Assembly (NCBI RefSeq): GCF_003968755.1
Contig: NZ_RYDL01000004.1
Location: 62,001-126,000 of the forward strand
Direction: 5' to 3'
Source: Flavobacterium sp. RSP15
GTDB taxonomy: Bacteria; Bacteroidota; Bacteroidia; Flavobacteriales; Flavobacteriaceae
DNA: 64,000 nucleotides
Position 1 is the stretch's first letter, and each line of letters begins with the position of its first letter. Position numbers and translations under genes: made by a program. The notes beneath the pieces were generated by a model. It made no database searches, had not been told where the DNA came from, and saw only the letters and a list, made by a program, of their open reading frames with translations. Positions 40,501-49,502 of this stretch are shown piece by piece.

Positions 40501-42114
40501 ATGACAATAGAACAAAAAATAGGACAATTTTTCTTCCCAGCCGTTTTTATAAATGATACTGAGGAAAACATTCAGGCTACCGAACGATTAATAAAAGAGC
40601 ACAATATAGGTGGATTGACTTTTTTTCACAGCCGTGCCAGTGCAGCAACCAATTATGAAACTACAAAAAAAGTAGTCCTGAATGATGGTAGTTTTCAGCG
40701 TTTAAAAGAACTCATAATCAGATATCAAAATTGTGCTACGACTCCGTTATTAATGAGTATTGATGCCGAATGGGGATTGGCTATGCGCGTAGAAAAAACA
40801 CCACAATATCCGTATGCAATTACCCTCGGCGCTTTGCCTGACAATAAAAAAAATCTGGTTTATGAAGTGGGCAAACAAATAGGTTTAGACTTAAAATCAG
40901 TTGGGATTCATTATAATTTAGCGCCATTGGCGGATATCAATAACAATCCGAATAATCCTGTAATTGGCTACCGTTCTTTTGGTCAAGACAAAGAAAAAGT
41001 AACTAATTTTGCACTGGAATATATCAGAGGACTTAATGATGCTGGTGTTTTAGGCTGTCTAAAACATTTTCCCGGACACGGAAATACTAATGTTGATTCG
41101 CATTTGGGATTACCTATTTTAAAAGAAACTCTCGAAGAATTAGTAGCCAATGAACTGGTTCCGTTTATAAAAGGAATTGAGAACAAAGTCGATTCGATTA
41201 TGATTGGTCATTTGGCAGTTCCTGCTTTGAACGAAGGAAAAAACACTTCGGCAACGCTGTCAAAATCCGTGATTGAAACCCTTTTGCGCAAGCAATTGGG
41301 CTATGATGGTTTAGTGATTTCGGATGCTTTGAATATGCACAGCGTTTCTAAATTATACGATCAAAAAGGGCAACTGGAATGGGAAGCTTTTAATGCTGGT
41401 AATGATATTTTGTGCTTTGCCGAAAACGTACCCGAAGGAATACAGGAAATCCTAAAAAACGCAACTCCGGAACGGATTGAAGCTAGCTTTAACCGGTTGT
41501 GGAAATGCAAACAAAAAGCAGGTATTATATACAGAACTTCTAAATTACCGCATCTTTCCCGGAATGCTTTTGATTTTAAAACTACTTCTGAATTAAACTC
41601 AAAAATTGCTCAAAATTGCATTACTAAAATAAAAGACACCCGCAATACCGTTACGCTTTTTGATGCAAAAAACAGAGCGAATCTAGCCAAAATAAGTCTG
41701 TATAAAAACACTGAAAATTCTTTTTTTAAAAATTTATCGACCGCATTGCCTTGTCCTGAATTTTGCTATGAAAGAGGAGATACCATAGCCCTGAATGAAT
41801 TAGATGAACTGCTACTTGATTTTGATACTATTCTTATTGCTTTGTTTGTTCCAAAAGCCAAACCAATGAATAATTTTGATATCGAGGATTTTGTATTGCA
41901 GTATTTAGAAAAATTATTTATTTCAAAAAAGTGTTTTTTATATGTCTTTGGAAACCCGTACGCATTACAGATAATTCCTAACTTAAGTGCTACTGCAGGA
42001 ATCGTTCAAGTGTATCAGGATTTTTCGGAATTTCAAGAAACAGCAGCACACCAATTACTGGAAAACATGGAGTGTAAAGGAGCTCTACCGGTGCAAATAT
42101 CAACTATTGAATAG
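40501..42114 (+). CDS. nagZ: GH3 beta-N-acetylglucosaminidase (NagZ type) with extra C-terminal domain
   Basis: The 537-residue protein lacks a signal peptide and is cytoplasmic. The NagZ-type GH3 domain (residues 1-340) has the His/Asp dyad loop KHFPGHGNTNVDSH near residue 187 and the nucleophile segment VISDALNMHS near residue 275. It removes GlcNAc from GlcNAc-anhydroMurNAc(-peptide) delivered by AmpG. The last 190 residues form a second alpha/beta GH3-C-like domain missing from short E. coli NagZ (341 residues). It is the last gene of the amino-sugar locus. Confidence 0.92.
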   Translation: MTIEQKIGQFFFPAVFINDTEENIQATERLIKEHNIGGLTFFHSRASAATNYETTKKVVLNDGSFQRLKELIIRYQNCATTPLLMSIDAEWGLAMRVEKTPQYPYAITLGALPDNKKNLVYEVGKQIGLDLKSVGIHYNLAPLADINNNPNNPVIGYRSFGQDKEKVTNFALEYIRGLNDAGVLGCLKHFPGHGNTNVDSHLGLPILKETLEELVANELVPFIKGIENKVDSIMIGHLAVPALNEGKNTSATLSKSVIETLLRKQLGYDGLVISDALNMHSVSKLYDQKGQLEWEAFNAGNDILCFAENVPEGIQEILKNATPERIEASFNRLWKCKQKAGIIYRTSKLPHLSRNAFDFKTTSELNSKIAQNCITKIKDTRNTVTLFDAKNRANLAKISLYKNTENSFFKNLSTALPCPEFCYERGDTIALNELDELLLDFDTILIALFVPKAKPMNNFDIEDFVLQYLEKLFISKKCFLYVFGNPYALQIIPNLSATAGIVQVYQDFSEFQETAAHQLLENMECKGALPVQISTIE

Positions 42115-42318
42115 ACTCATAAAATATTTGATTTTCTCTAAAAAGGACTACGGATTGTGAAAAATAACCAAAAAATAAATTCCGAAATATTTTAAATCCC
42201 GAATGATTTAATTTGAAAGTTCTACTAATAAAAGCTACAAAAAACCAAAAATGATACAGCACCCACTTTAGGATATAAGGCTTTTTTTTATCTATATTGC
42301 ACATCCAAACACTATAGA

Positions 42319-43785
42319 ATGGATGTGAAAATCAACAAAAATAAAGAATTATCAATAGGACAAGCGTTGGTTCCTGTTCTAGCGCTCATCATGCTGCTAG
42401 GTTTTAATGTATTCGTTTACGGTGATGATGCTTTGAGCGGAAGCAATCAATTTGTACTCTTGCTGGGTGGAGCTGTTGCAGGAATTATAGGTTTTTTTAA
42501 TAAGGTTACCTATCAAAAAATGATTGATGAAGTGGCTGAGAACATCAAATCAACCGTAGGCGCTATCCTGATCTTACTTATGGTTGGAGCATTAGCGGGA
42601 ACTTGGTTGGTAAGTGGCATTATTCCTTCGATGATTTATTATGGGTTACAAATTTTGAGTCCAACGGTATTTTTGCCTGCTACATTGCTAATTTGTTCTA
42701 TAATTTCTATTGCTACCGGAAGCTCCTGGACCACCAGTGCTACGGTAGGTATAGCATTAATTGGTGTTGGTGGCGCATTGGGTTTTGATTTAGGAATGGT
42801 TGCAGGGGCCGTTATTTCCGGAGCCTATTTCGGAGACAAATTGTCGCCTATGTCAGACACAACAAACCTCGCCCCTGCTATGGCCGGAACCGATTTGTTT
42901 ACGCACATCAGATATATGATGATAACAACAATTCCTACGTATATTATTACTCTAATTTTGTTTATTATTCTGGGTTTGACAGTGGATATTAAAGGAAATG
43001 TGGATATAAAAACACTGCTAAATGATATTGAAAGTTCTTTTACTGTTTCGGGATGGTTATTTATAGTTCCCGCTGTTGTTATTGGATTAATCATAAAAAA
43101 AACAGAACCGCTAATTGCTCTTTTAGCAGGAACTCTTCTGGCTGCTGTATTTGCAATTCTATTTCAACCTCACATCATCAATCAAATTTCTGGTGTCAAC
43201 AACATGACTTTACAATCCGGTTACATAGGAATAATGGATGCCATAACAACTAAAGTAAGCATTCCTACTACAAATGAAACCCTTGCGGATTTATTTACTT
43301 CCGGAGGAATGCAAAAAATGCTGGGAACTATATGGTTGATTCTTTGCGCAATGGTTTTTGGTGGCATTATGGATGCAATTGGCGCATTGGCAACAATTAG
43401 TAAAGCCCTCTTAAAATTAGCACACACCACTTTTGGTTTATTTGCGTCTACCGTAGGAAGCTGTTTGGCATTAAACATTACAGCTTCGGATCAATATTTA
43501 GCCATTGTAGTTCCGGGTAAAATGTTTGCGAAAGCCTATAAAAATAAAGGTTTAGCCCCTGAAAACTTAAGTAGAACATTAGAAGACGCCGGGACTGTAA
43601 CCTCGGTATTAATTCCTTGGAATACCTGCGGAGCGTACCAATCAGGAACATTAGGTGTGCCAACATTAGACTATCTTCCTTTTGCCTTTTTTAATCTTTT
43701 AAGCCCTTTTATGACTTTATTATTTGCTGCTTTCAATATAAAAATTAGGCAATTGGTTTCTGATAAAAATAAAATATCGGATTAA
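42319..43785 (+). CDS. nhaC: Na+/H+ antiporter NhaC
   Basis: The 488-residue inner-membrane protein has about 11 hydrophobic helices and the NhaC motif GDKLSPMSDTTNLAP near residue 175, plus GSSWTTSATVG in the preceding helix and SDQYLAIVVPG later. NhaC exchanges Na+ for H+ (some members exchange malate/lactate). It has its own 204-base upstream region, so it is not clearly part of the peptidoglycan locus. Confidence 0.92.
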   Translation: MDVKINKNKELSIGQALVPVLALIMLLGFNVFVYGDDALSGSNQFVLLLGGAVAGIIGFFNKVTYQKMIDEVAENIKSTVGAILILLMVGALAGTWLVSGIIPSMIYYGLQILSPTVFLPATLLICSIISIATGSSWTTSATVGIALIGVGGALGFDLGMVAGAVISGAYFGDKLSPMSDTTNLAPAMAGTDLFTHIRYMMITTIPTYIITLILFIILGLTVDIKGNVDIKTLLNDIESSFTVSGWLFIVPAVVIGLIIKKTEPLIALLAGTLLAAVFAILFQPHIINQISGVNNMTLQSGYIGIMDAITTKVSIPTTNETLADLFTSGGMQKMLGTIWLILCAMVFGGIMDAIGALATISKALLKLAHTTFGLFASTVGSCLALNITASDQYLAIVVPGKMFAKAYKNKGLAPENLSRTLEDAGTVTSVLIPWNTCGAYQSGTLGVPTLDYLPFAFFNLLSPFMTLLFAAFNIKIRQLVSDKNKISD

Positions 43786-43897
43786 AACTTATATGTAGTA
43801 GCAAAGAAATATTAATTTTAGTAGCAACACTTTTTTTTGATGGATTTATAATAATAATAAATTATCACTTCATAGCAAATTATAATTAAAAGTCGCT

Positions 43898-43926
43898 TTG
43901 AAAAGCCGCGATTCGAAGTACTTTTG
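43898..43926 (+). promoter_or_regulatory. Promoter of peroxiredoxin gene (TTG-N18-TACTTTTG)
   Basis: TTG at 43898-43900 and tacttttg at 43919-43926 fit the Bacteroidota -33/-7 pattern with an 18-base spacer. The peroxiredoxin ATG is 36 bases downstream. Confidence 0.65.
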
Positions 43927-43961
43927 CACCATCAAACAATTACAACAAAAAATAAAAAATC

Positions 43962-44597
43962 ATGTCATTAGTAGGTAAAAAATTCCCTAACATTGCAGTT
44001 GATGCAATGTCAGAAATGGGAGACAATTTAAAAATAAATATTTTAGAGGAGGCAACAAAAAACAATAAAAAAGTACTTTTGTTTTGGTACCCAAAAGACT
44101 TTACTTTCGTATGCCCCACAGAACTACATGCTTTTCAAGCTGCTCTACCAGAATTTTCAAAACGCAACACAATCGTTATTGGTGCTTCTTGCGACACTAA
44201 CGAAGTACATTTTGCTTGGTTAAATACTCCTAGAGATAACGGTGGAATTGAAGGTGTTACATACCCAATTCTTGCCGATACTAACAGAAATTTATCTAAT
44301 ATCCTTGGGATCCTTGATATTGATTCTACAAGCTATAGTGATGAAACTGACTCCATAATCGTTGAGGGTTCTAACGTAACGTACAGAGCTACATATTTAA
44401 TTGACGAAGAGGGAAGAATTTTTCACGAAAGTGTGAATGACATGCCGTTAGGCAGAAATGTAGATGAATATTTGCGTTTAGTGGATGCTTTTACCCATTT
44501 TCAACAAAAAGGAGAGGTTTGTCCAGCAAATTGGGAAGAAGGAAAAGATGCGATGACGGCTACAAGAGAAGGTGTTGCTTCATATTTAAGCAACTAA
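43962..44597 (+). CDS. Typical 2-Cys peroxiredoxin (AhpC/Prx)
   Basis: The 211-residue enzyme reduces hydrogen peroxide and organic peroxides. The peroxidatic cysteine is in FTFVCPTELHAF (near residue 50) and the resolving cysteine in GEVCPANWEEGK (near residue 187), followed by a C-terminal tail. It leads a redox cluster: thioredoxin, a small acidic protein and Tpx follow on the same strand. A long hairpin after the stop limits read-through into the thioredoxin gene. Confidence 0.95.
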   Translation: MSLVGKKFPNIAVDAMSEMGDNLKINILEEATKNNKKVLLFWYPKDFTFVCPTELHAFQAALPEFSKRNTIVIGASCDTNEVHFAWLNTPRDNGGIEGVTYPILADTNRNLSNILGILDIDSTSYSDETDSIIVEGSNVTYRATYLIDEEGRIFHESVNDMPLGRNVDEYLRLVDAFTHFQQKGEVCPANWEEGKDAMTATREGVASYLSN

Positions 44598-44615
44598 AAC
44601 AGAAATTAACCTCCA

Positions 44616-44660
44616 ATTTAATGATGAAATAAATTTTTAAAATTTATTTCATCATTAAAT
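44616..44660 (+). terminator. Long hairpin after peroxiredoxin
   Basis: A 20-bp perfect AT-rich stem (44616-44635 with 44641-44660) and 5-base loop lie 18 bases after the peroxiredoxin stop and 17 before the thioredoxin ATG. There is no clear T tract, so it may be a weak terminator or an mRNA-stabilising end. Confidence 0.6.
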
Positions 44661-44677
44661 CTTAAAAAAAAAACATT

Positions 44678-44992
44678 ATGTTAATCGATTTAAACGAAGA
44701 TACTTTACAAGATTTAATTACAAAAAACGAAAAAGTAGTAGTTCAATTTTCTGCTTCTTGGTGCGGAAATTGCAGAATCATGAAACCTAAATTCAAAAAA
44801 ATGGCTGCTGAAAATGAAGCTATAACTTTTGTTTTTGTAGATGCTGAAAATTCACCTAATTCTAGAAAATTAGCTAATGTTTCTAATTTACCAACATTTG
44901 CAACATTTGTTGGAGGAAAATTATTGAATGAAACTCAAACGAATAAAGCCGATGTTTTAGCTGAATTAGTAATTGAAATTTCTACAAATTAA
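44678..44992 (+). CDS. Thioredoxin-family protein (CGNC active site)
   Basis: The 104-residue thioredoxin-fold protein lacks a signal peptide. The active site is WCGNC instead of the classical WCGPC, and the cis-proline is in SNLPTFATF. CGNC should shift the redox potential, so it may be a dedicated reductant for the adjacent peroxidases. It starts 80 bases after the peroxiredoxin and is followed six bases later by a small conserved protein. Confidence 0.92.
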   Translation: MLIDLNEDTLQDLITKNEKVVVQFSASWCGNCRIMKPKFKKMAAENEAITFVFVDAENSPNSRKLANVSNLPTFATFVGGKLLNETQTNKADVLAELVIEISTN

Positions 44993-44998
44993 GCTACC

Positions 44999-45256
44999 AT
45001 GAAATTACCGGTAATAAAACATTTAACTCAATTTATTGAGGAAAATGATCAAGATTATGTGATTGAAACTATTGAAGTTTTAGAGGCCCTAACAGAACTT
45101 CCATCGCTAAAAGATGAGGAATTAGATGTGATTGGTGAATTAATTTCAAACATGTATGGTGCCATTGAAGTCCATAAAATGATTCAAAACGGGACTGATA
45201 AAAAAGAGGCTTTAAATACCTTTATGAAACGAGTTTTAGGATCCATAGATAAATAA
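44999..45256 (+). CDS. Small acidic helical protein (DUF6952-like)
   Basis: The 85-residue protein is acidic and predicted all-helical, with no cysteine or signal. I recognise it as a short protein that commonly follows thioredoxin in flavobacteria (recollected as DUF6952). Its function is unknown. The six-base gap to thioredoxin indicates co-expression. A strong terminator follows. Confidence 0.75.
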   Translation: MKLPVIKHLTQFIEENDQDYVIETIEVLEALTELPSLKDEELDVIGELISNMYGAIEVHKMIQNGTDKKEALNTFMKRVLGSIDK

Positions 45257-45275
45257 ATTCGATCCGTCACAAAAG

Positions 45276-45315
45276 CGCTCATTATCCGAAAACATTTGGA
45301 ATGAGCGTTTTTTTT
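45276..45315 (+). terminator. Terminator of the thioredoxin pair
   Basis: The stem cgctcatt (45276-45283) with aatgagcg (45300-45307) is followed by eight T and lies 19 bases after the stop. Confidence 0.88.
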
Positions 45316-45394
45316 ATATCTTTTTTACAGTCGACTTTCTATTTAACTGCTCTAAAATCTTAAATCTTAAAACCTTATTCTTAAATAATTTTCA

Positions 45395-45402
45395 TACTTT
45401 TG
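45395..45402 (+). promoter_or_regulatory. tpx -7 box TACTTTTG
   Basis: The TAnnTTTG match lies 23 bases before the tpx ATG, and the same box sequence is used by the peroxiredoxin gene at 43919. No clear TTG is found at -33. Confidence 0.45.
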
Positions 45403-45425
45403 AACCACATTAAAAAACAATCATT

Positions 45426-45923
45426 ATGGCATCAATAACATTAGGAGGAAATCCAATACACACTTCAGGAGAATTACCAAAAATCGGGACTAAATTAGCT
45501 GATTTTAAATTAGTTAAAACAGATCTCTCTATAGTTTCGCTTAGTGATTTTCAAGGTAAAAAACTAGTTTTAAACATTTTTCCAAGTATAGATACAGGAA
45601 CCTGTGCAGCCTCCGTAAGAAAATTTAACGAAAGTGCCGGTACTTTAGAAAATACAACTGTATTATGTGTTTCTAGAGATTTGCCTTTTGCCCAAAAACG
45701 TTTTTGTGGTGCTGAAGGACTTGAAAATGTCATTAATTTATCTGATTTTCAAGGTGGTGAATTTGGCAAAGTAAATGGTTTAGAAATCACTGATGGCCCT
45801 CTGGCCGGATTGCATTCCAGAGTAATCATTGTTGTTGATCAAAACGGAATAGTTACCTATACGGAACAAGTGGCTGAAATTGCAGACGAGCCAAATTATG
45901 AAGCGGCTTTAGCTGTACTTTAA
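45426..45923 (+). CDS. tpx: Thiol peroxidase Tpx
   Basis: The 165-residue atypical 2-Cys peroxiredoxin has its peroxidatic cysteine in [13 protein letters not shown] (near residue 60) and its resolving cysteine in [11 protein letters not shown] (near residue 94). These are the arrangement of bacterial Tpx, which reduces alkyl peroxides with thioredoxin. It lies downstream of peroxiredoxin and thioredoxin but has its own promoter region. dgkA follows after 10 bases. Confidence 0.95.
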   Translation: MASITLGGNPIHTSGELPKIGTKLADFKLVKTDLSIVSLSDFQGKKLVLNIFPSIDTGTCAASVRKFNESAGTLENTTVLCVSRDLPFAQKRFCGAEGLENVINLSDFQGGEFGKVNGLEITDGPLAGLHSRVIIVVDQNGIVTYTEQVAEIADEPNYEAALAVL

Positions 45924-45933
45924 TTTCTACTTG

Positions 45934-46308
45934 ATGGAGTTTCAAAAAGATACCACTTTCATTACGGGAAGATTAAAAAGCGTCACTTATGCATTTAAGG
46001 GCGCTTTAAAATTGATCCGCACAGAACATAGTGTAATGGTCCAATTTTCAATAGCCATACTGCTGACTATTGCTGGATTTTATTTTAGTATTACTACAAC
46101 AGAATGGCTGTTTCAAACGCTAGCAATAGGATTAGTTATTAGCATTGAGGGATTGAATACGGCTGTAGAAAAAGTAGCTGATTTTATCCATCCCAATTAT
46201 AATGAAAAAATTGGGTTTATTAAAGATATTGCCGCAGGAGCGGTCTTTTTTGCTGCTTTAACAGCAATAACAATCGGTTTAATTATTTATACACCAAAAT
46301 TCCTGTAA
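45934..46308 (+). CDS. dgkA: Diacylglycerol kinase family membrane protein
   Basis: The start is taken at the ATG after the TTG, giving 124 residues. Three hydrophobic helices and the family motif GLNTAVEKVADFIHP near residue 75 identify DgkA/undecaprenol-kinase-type enzymes. They phosphorylate diacylglycerol or undecaprenol in the inner membrane with ATP. Tpx lies immediately upstream and ftsK 17 bases downstream. Confidence 0.92.
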   Translation: MEFQKDTTFITGRLKSVTYAFKGALKLIRTEHSVMVQFSIAILLTIAGFYFSITTTEWLFQTLAIGLVISIEGLNTAVEKVADFIHPNYNEKIGFIKDIAAGAVFFAALTAITIGLIIYTPKFL

Positions 46309-46325
46309 GAATTAGTACAACTCGA

Positions 46326-48773
46326 ATGGCAAAAACAACAAAAATACCTCCTTTAAACAAAAAAAATGATTCTAAAACTCCAGAGAATAGTCCTTGGAGG
46401 GTGACTAAACAACATAAAATTGTTTTTGGCTCACTGTTAGTATTGTTTTCAATTGCTTTATTATTTGCTTTTGTTTCCTTTTACATTTACGGTCAAGAAG
46501 ATCAAAGCGCAGTTCATGCGATTGCGGATCGTACGGAAATTGTTCAAAATTGGTTGGGGAAATTTGGCGCTTTTTTAGCTGATTTACTAATTTATAATGG
46601 TTTTGGAGTTGCTGCATTTATATTTGTACGGTTATTTTTCTTAACTGGAATATATTTAATAGTAGGATTACCTTTAAAAAAACTAAAAAGCATTTGGTTT
46701 TGGGATTTATTTGTGAGCGTCGTTTTGTCAGTTTTGTTTGGTTTTTTTGCTACTTCAGTACCTGAATTAGGAGGTGTAATTGGGTATGAATTGAATTCTT
46801 TTTCACAAGATTACATTGGAAAAACAGGCTCTTTATTACTTTTATTATTTGGATTAATTATATATGTAATTTTCAAGATTAAAATTTCACCAGAAAAAAT
46901 CCAATCCTTTTTTGATCAAACAAAACAAGAATTAAAGACTGATTTAGCAACAATAAGTCCTATTAAAAATGAGAACAGTAGTTATAATTTAGAAGAGTTT
47001 GCCGTAATCGAAGAAGAGGACAGTATTCATCTGAAAACTAATGGCAATCAATTTGAAATTAATAAAGAAGCATTAAAACCTACAATAAGCAACGCATCAA
47101 ATATTAACCGGGAACCCGTTGCCAAACCTCTCGCTATGGAAATCACACCAGTAGCAAAATCAGAGGTATTAGCGGCACCCATCGATACTTTTGTAATAGA
47201 AACAGCTCCTGAAGAAGATATAATTGAAGAAAATTTAGCCTCGCGACTAGTTGCTGATTTTGGATTATTTGATCCAACTTTGGATTTGTCCAATTATAAA
47301 TTTCCTACAATTGATTTATTAAAAGAATATTCAACAGGAGGAATCACTATCAATCAGGAAGAATTAGAAGAAAATAAAAATAAAATTGTAGATACGCTTC
47401 GCAATTACAAAATTGAAATTGCTCAAATAAAAGCAACTGTTGGTCCATCGGTTACTTTATATGAAATTGTACCGGAAGCGGGAATTCGTATTTCAAAAAT
47501 CAAAAGCTTAGAAGACGATATTGCGCTGTCACTTTCGGCATTAGGCATTCGGATAATTGCCCCTATTCCTGGGAAAGGAACCATAGGGATTGAAGTTCCT
47601 AACAAAAACCCCACGATGGTTTCGATGAAAAGTGTTATTGGTTCCGCTAAATTTCAAGAAGCCGAAATGGAATTACCTATAGCTCTTGGAAAAACCATTT
47701 CGAACGAAACTTTTGTAGTTGATTTAGCTAAAATGCCCCACCTATTAATGGCCGGTGCTACTGGACAAGGAAAATCTGTTGGATTAAATGCTGTTTTAAC
47801 TTCCCTTTTGTACAAAAAACATCCCGCCGAAGTTAAATTTGTTTTGGTAGATCCTAAAAAAGTGGAGCTGACCCTTTTTAATAAGATTGAAAGACACTAT
47901 TTAGCCAAACTTCCAGACATGGATGAAGCAATTATTACTGATAATGCAAAAGTAGTTAATACCTTAAACTCCCTGTGTGTAGAAATGGATAATCGCTATT
48001 CTTTGTTGAAAGACGCGATGGTGCGAAACATTAAAGAATACAACGATAAATTTAAAGCCCGAAAATTGAATCCAGAAAATGGCCACCGATTTTTACCGTA
48101 TATCGTTCTTGTAGTAGATGAATTTGCCGATTTGATTATGACTACCGGAAAAGAAGTAGAAGTTCCTATTGCTCGCCTGGCACAATTAGCGCGTGCCATA
48201 GGAATCCATTTGATTATTGCGACGCAAAGACCTTCGGTAAATGTAATTACAGGTTTGATAAAAGCTAATTTCCCTGCCCGAATCGCCTTTAGAGTTACCT
48301 CAAAAATTGACTCCAGGACCATTCTTGACACACAAGGTGCCGACCAATTAATAGGCCGAGGCGATATGTTATACACAAACGGGAATGATGTAGTACGGGT
48401 ACAATGTGCGTTTATAGACACTCCAGAAGTAGAAAAAATAACAGAATTCATTGGTGGTCAAAAAGCATATGCTACCGCTTATTTACTTCCAGAATTTATT
48501 GGAGAAGAAAGTGGCATTAATCTTGATATGGATATCTCTGATAGAGATACTTTGTTTAGAGAAGCAGCCGAAATAATTGTCAATGCACAACAAGGCTCCG
48601 CATCATTGTTACAAAGAAAACTAAAATTAGGGTACAATAGAGCGGGCCGATTGATTGATCAACTGGAATCCGCAGGAATTGTTGGGCCTTTTGAAGGAAG
48701 TAAAGCGCGTAGTGTAAACATTCTGGATATGAGTTCTCTTGATCAATTTTTCAACAATGAACAAAACAATTAA
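46326..48773 (+). CDS. ftsK: DNA translocase FtsK/SpoIIIE
   Basis: The 815-residue protein has four N-terminal membrane helices (residues 35-190) and an acidic linker. The motor follows, with Walker A GATGQGKSVGLN near residue 478 and Walker B FADLIMT near residue 600, then a C-terminal gamma winged helix (SASLLQRKLKLGYNRAGRLIDQLE region). It pumps DNA through the division septum and activates XerCD. lolA starts four bases after its stop, so the two are co-transcribed. Confidence 0.97.
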   Translation: MAKTTKIPPLNKKNDSKTPENSPWRVTKQHKIVFGSLLVLFSIALLFAFVSFYIYGQEDQSAVHAIADRTEIVQNWLGKFGAFLADLLIYNGFGVAAFIFVRLFFLTGIYLIVGLPLKKLKSIWFWDLFVSVVLSVLFGFFATSVPELGGVIGYELNSFSQDYIGKTGSLLLLLFGLIIYVIFKIKISPEKIQSFFDQTKQELKTDLATISPIKNENSSYNLEEFAVIEEEDSIHLKTNGNQFEINKEALKPTISNASNINREPVAKPLAMEITPVAKSEVLAAPIDTFVIETAPEEDIIEENLASRLVADFGLFDPTLDLSNYKFPTIDLLKEYSTGGITINQEELEENKNKIVDTLRNYKIEIAQIKATVGPSVTLYEIVPEAGIRISKIKSLEDDIALSLSALGIRIIAPIPGKGTIGIEVPNKNPTMVSMKSVIGSAKFQEAEMELPIALGKTISNETFVVDLAKMPHLLMAGATGQGKSVGLNAVLTSLLYKKHPAEVKFVLVDPKKVELTLFNKIERHYLAKLPDMDEAIITDNAKVVNTLNSLCVEMDNRYSLLKDAMVRNIKEYNDKFKARKLNPENGHRFLPYIVLVVDEFADLIMTTGKEVEVPIARLAQLARAIGIHLIIATQRPSVNVITGLIKANFPARIAFRVTSKIDSRTILDTQGADQLIGRGDMLYTNGNDVVRVQCAFIDTPEVEKITEFIGGQKAYATAYLLPEFIGEESGINLDMDISDRDTLFREAAEIIVNAQQGSASLLQRKLKLGYNRAGRLIDQLESAGIVGPFEGSKARSVNILDMSSLDQFFNNEQNN

Positions 48774-48777
48774 CAAC

Positions 48778-49494
48778 ATGAAAACAAAGATTCAAAACTC
48801 AAGTAAAAGCAAACAAATGAAGCTATTCAAAAAAAGCAATCTAAAGAACTTGAGTAAAAGACTTATTTTTATTACCACTTTACTACTTTTTAGTTTTTCG
48901 ATACAAGCTCAGGATAAAAAAGCGAAAAATCTTTTAGACCAAGTTACTGCAAAAGTAAAAAGCTACAATACTATCATAATTGATTTTAAGTATTCCTTGA
49001 ATAATACAAAAGAAAACATTAATCAGGAAAGTAAAGGAAATGTTACCATGAAAGGGAATCAGTATGTTTTAAATTTTATGGGAGTGACTAAGATTTATGA
49101 TGGAAAAAAAAACTACACTATCGTTCCTGAAGATGAAGAAATCACAATTTCAACGGTCAATGATAAAGATGACAATGCAATCACACCTTCTAAAATGTTA
49201 ACATTTTTCAATACTGGTTATAAGTACAATATGGATGTTTTACAAAATGTCAGAGGTAGAAAAATTCAGTATATAAAGTTGATTCCGATTAATTCTAAAG
49301 ACCAAAGAAAAGAGATCTTATTAGGGATTGACGTACAAACGAAACACATCTACAACTTAATTGAAATTGGTAAAAAAGGAACAAAAACAACATTAACGGT
49401 TAATTCTTTCAAAACCAACCAACCTTTGTCAAAAAATCAATTTACATTTGCAAGCAATAAATATCCAAATTACTACATCAACAAATTAGATTAA
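48778..49494 (+). CDS. lolA: Outer-membrane lipoprotein carrier LolA
   Basis: LolA shuttles lipoproteins across the periplasm. The likely start is ATG 48778, four bases after ftsK (238 residues). ATG 48817 (225 residues) would put the signal peptide (RLIFITTLLLFSFSIQAQ) closer to a normal position and is an equal alternative. The mature domain keeps the LolA half-barrel pattern (IDFKYSLNN; GNQYVLNFMGVTKIYDGKKNY; LLGIDVQTKHI). It precedes an LptF/G permease gene by eight bases. Confidence 0.85.
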   Translation: MKTKIQNSSKSKQMKLFKKSNLKNLSKRLIFITTLLLFSFSIQAQDKKAKNLLDQVTAKVKSYNTIIIDFKYSLNNTKENINQESKGNVTMKGNQYVLNFMGVTKIYDGKKNYTIVPEDEEITISTVNDKDDNAITPSKMLTFFNTGYKYNMDVLQNVRGRKIQYIKLIPINSKDQRKEILLGIDVQTKHIYNLIEIGKKGTKTTLTVNSFKTNQPLSKNQFTFASNKYPNYYINKLD

Positions 49495-49502
49495 TTTATT
49501 AG

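Noticed and set aside
47996..48451. Minus-strand open frame opposite ftsK
   Set aside because: Shadow of a conserved FtsK motor region on the other strand.
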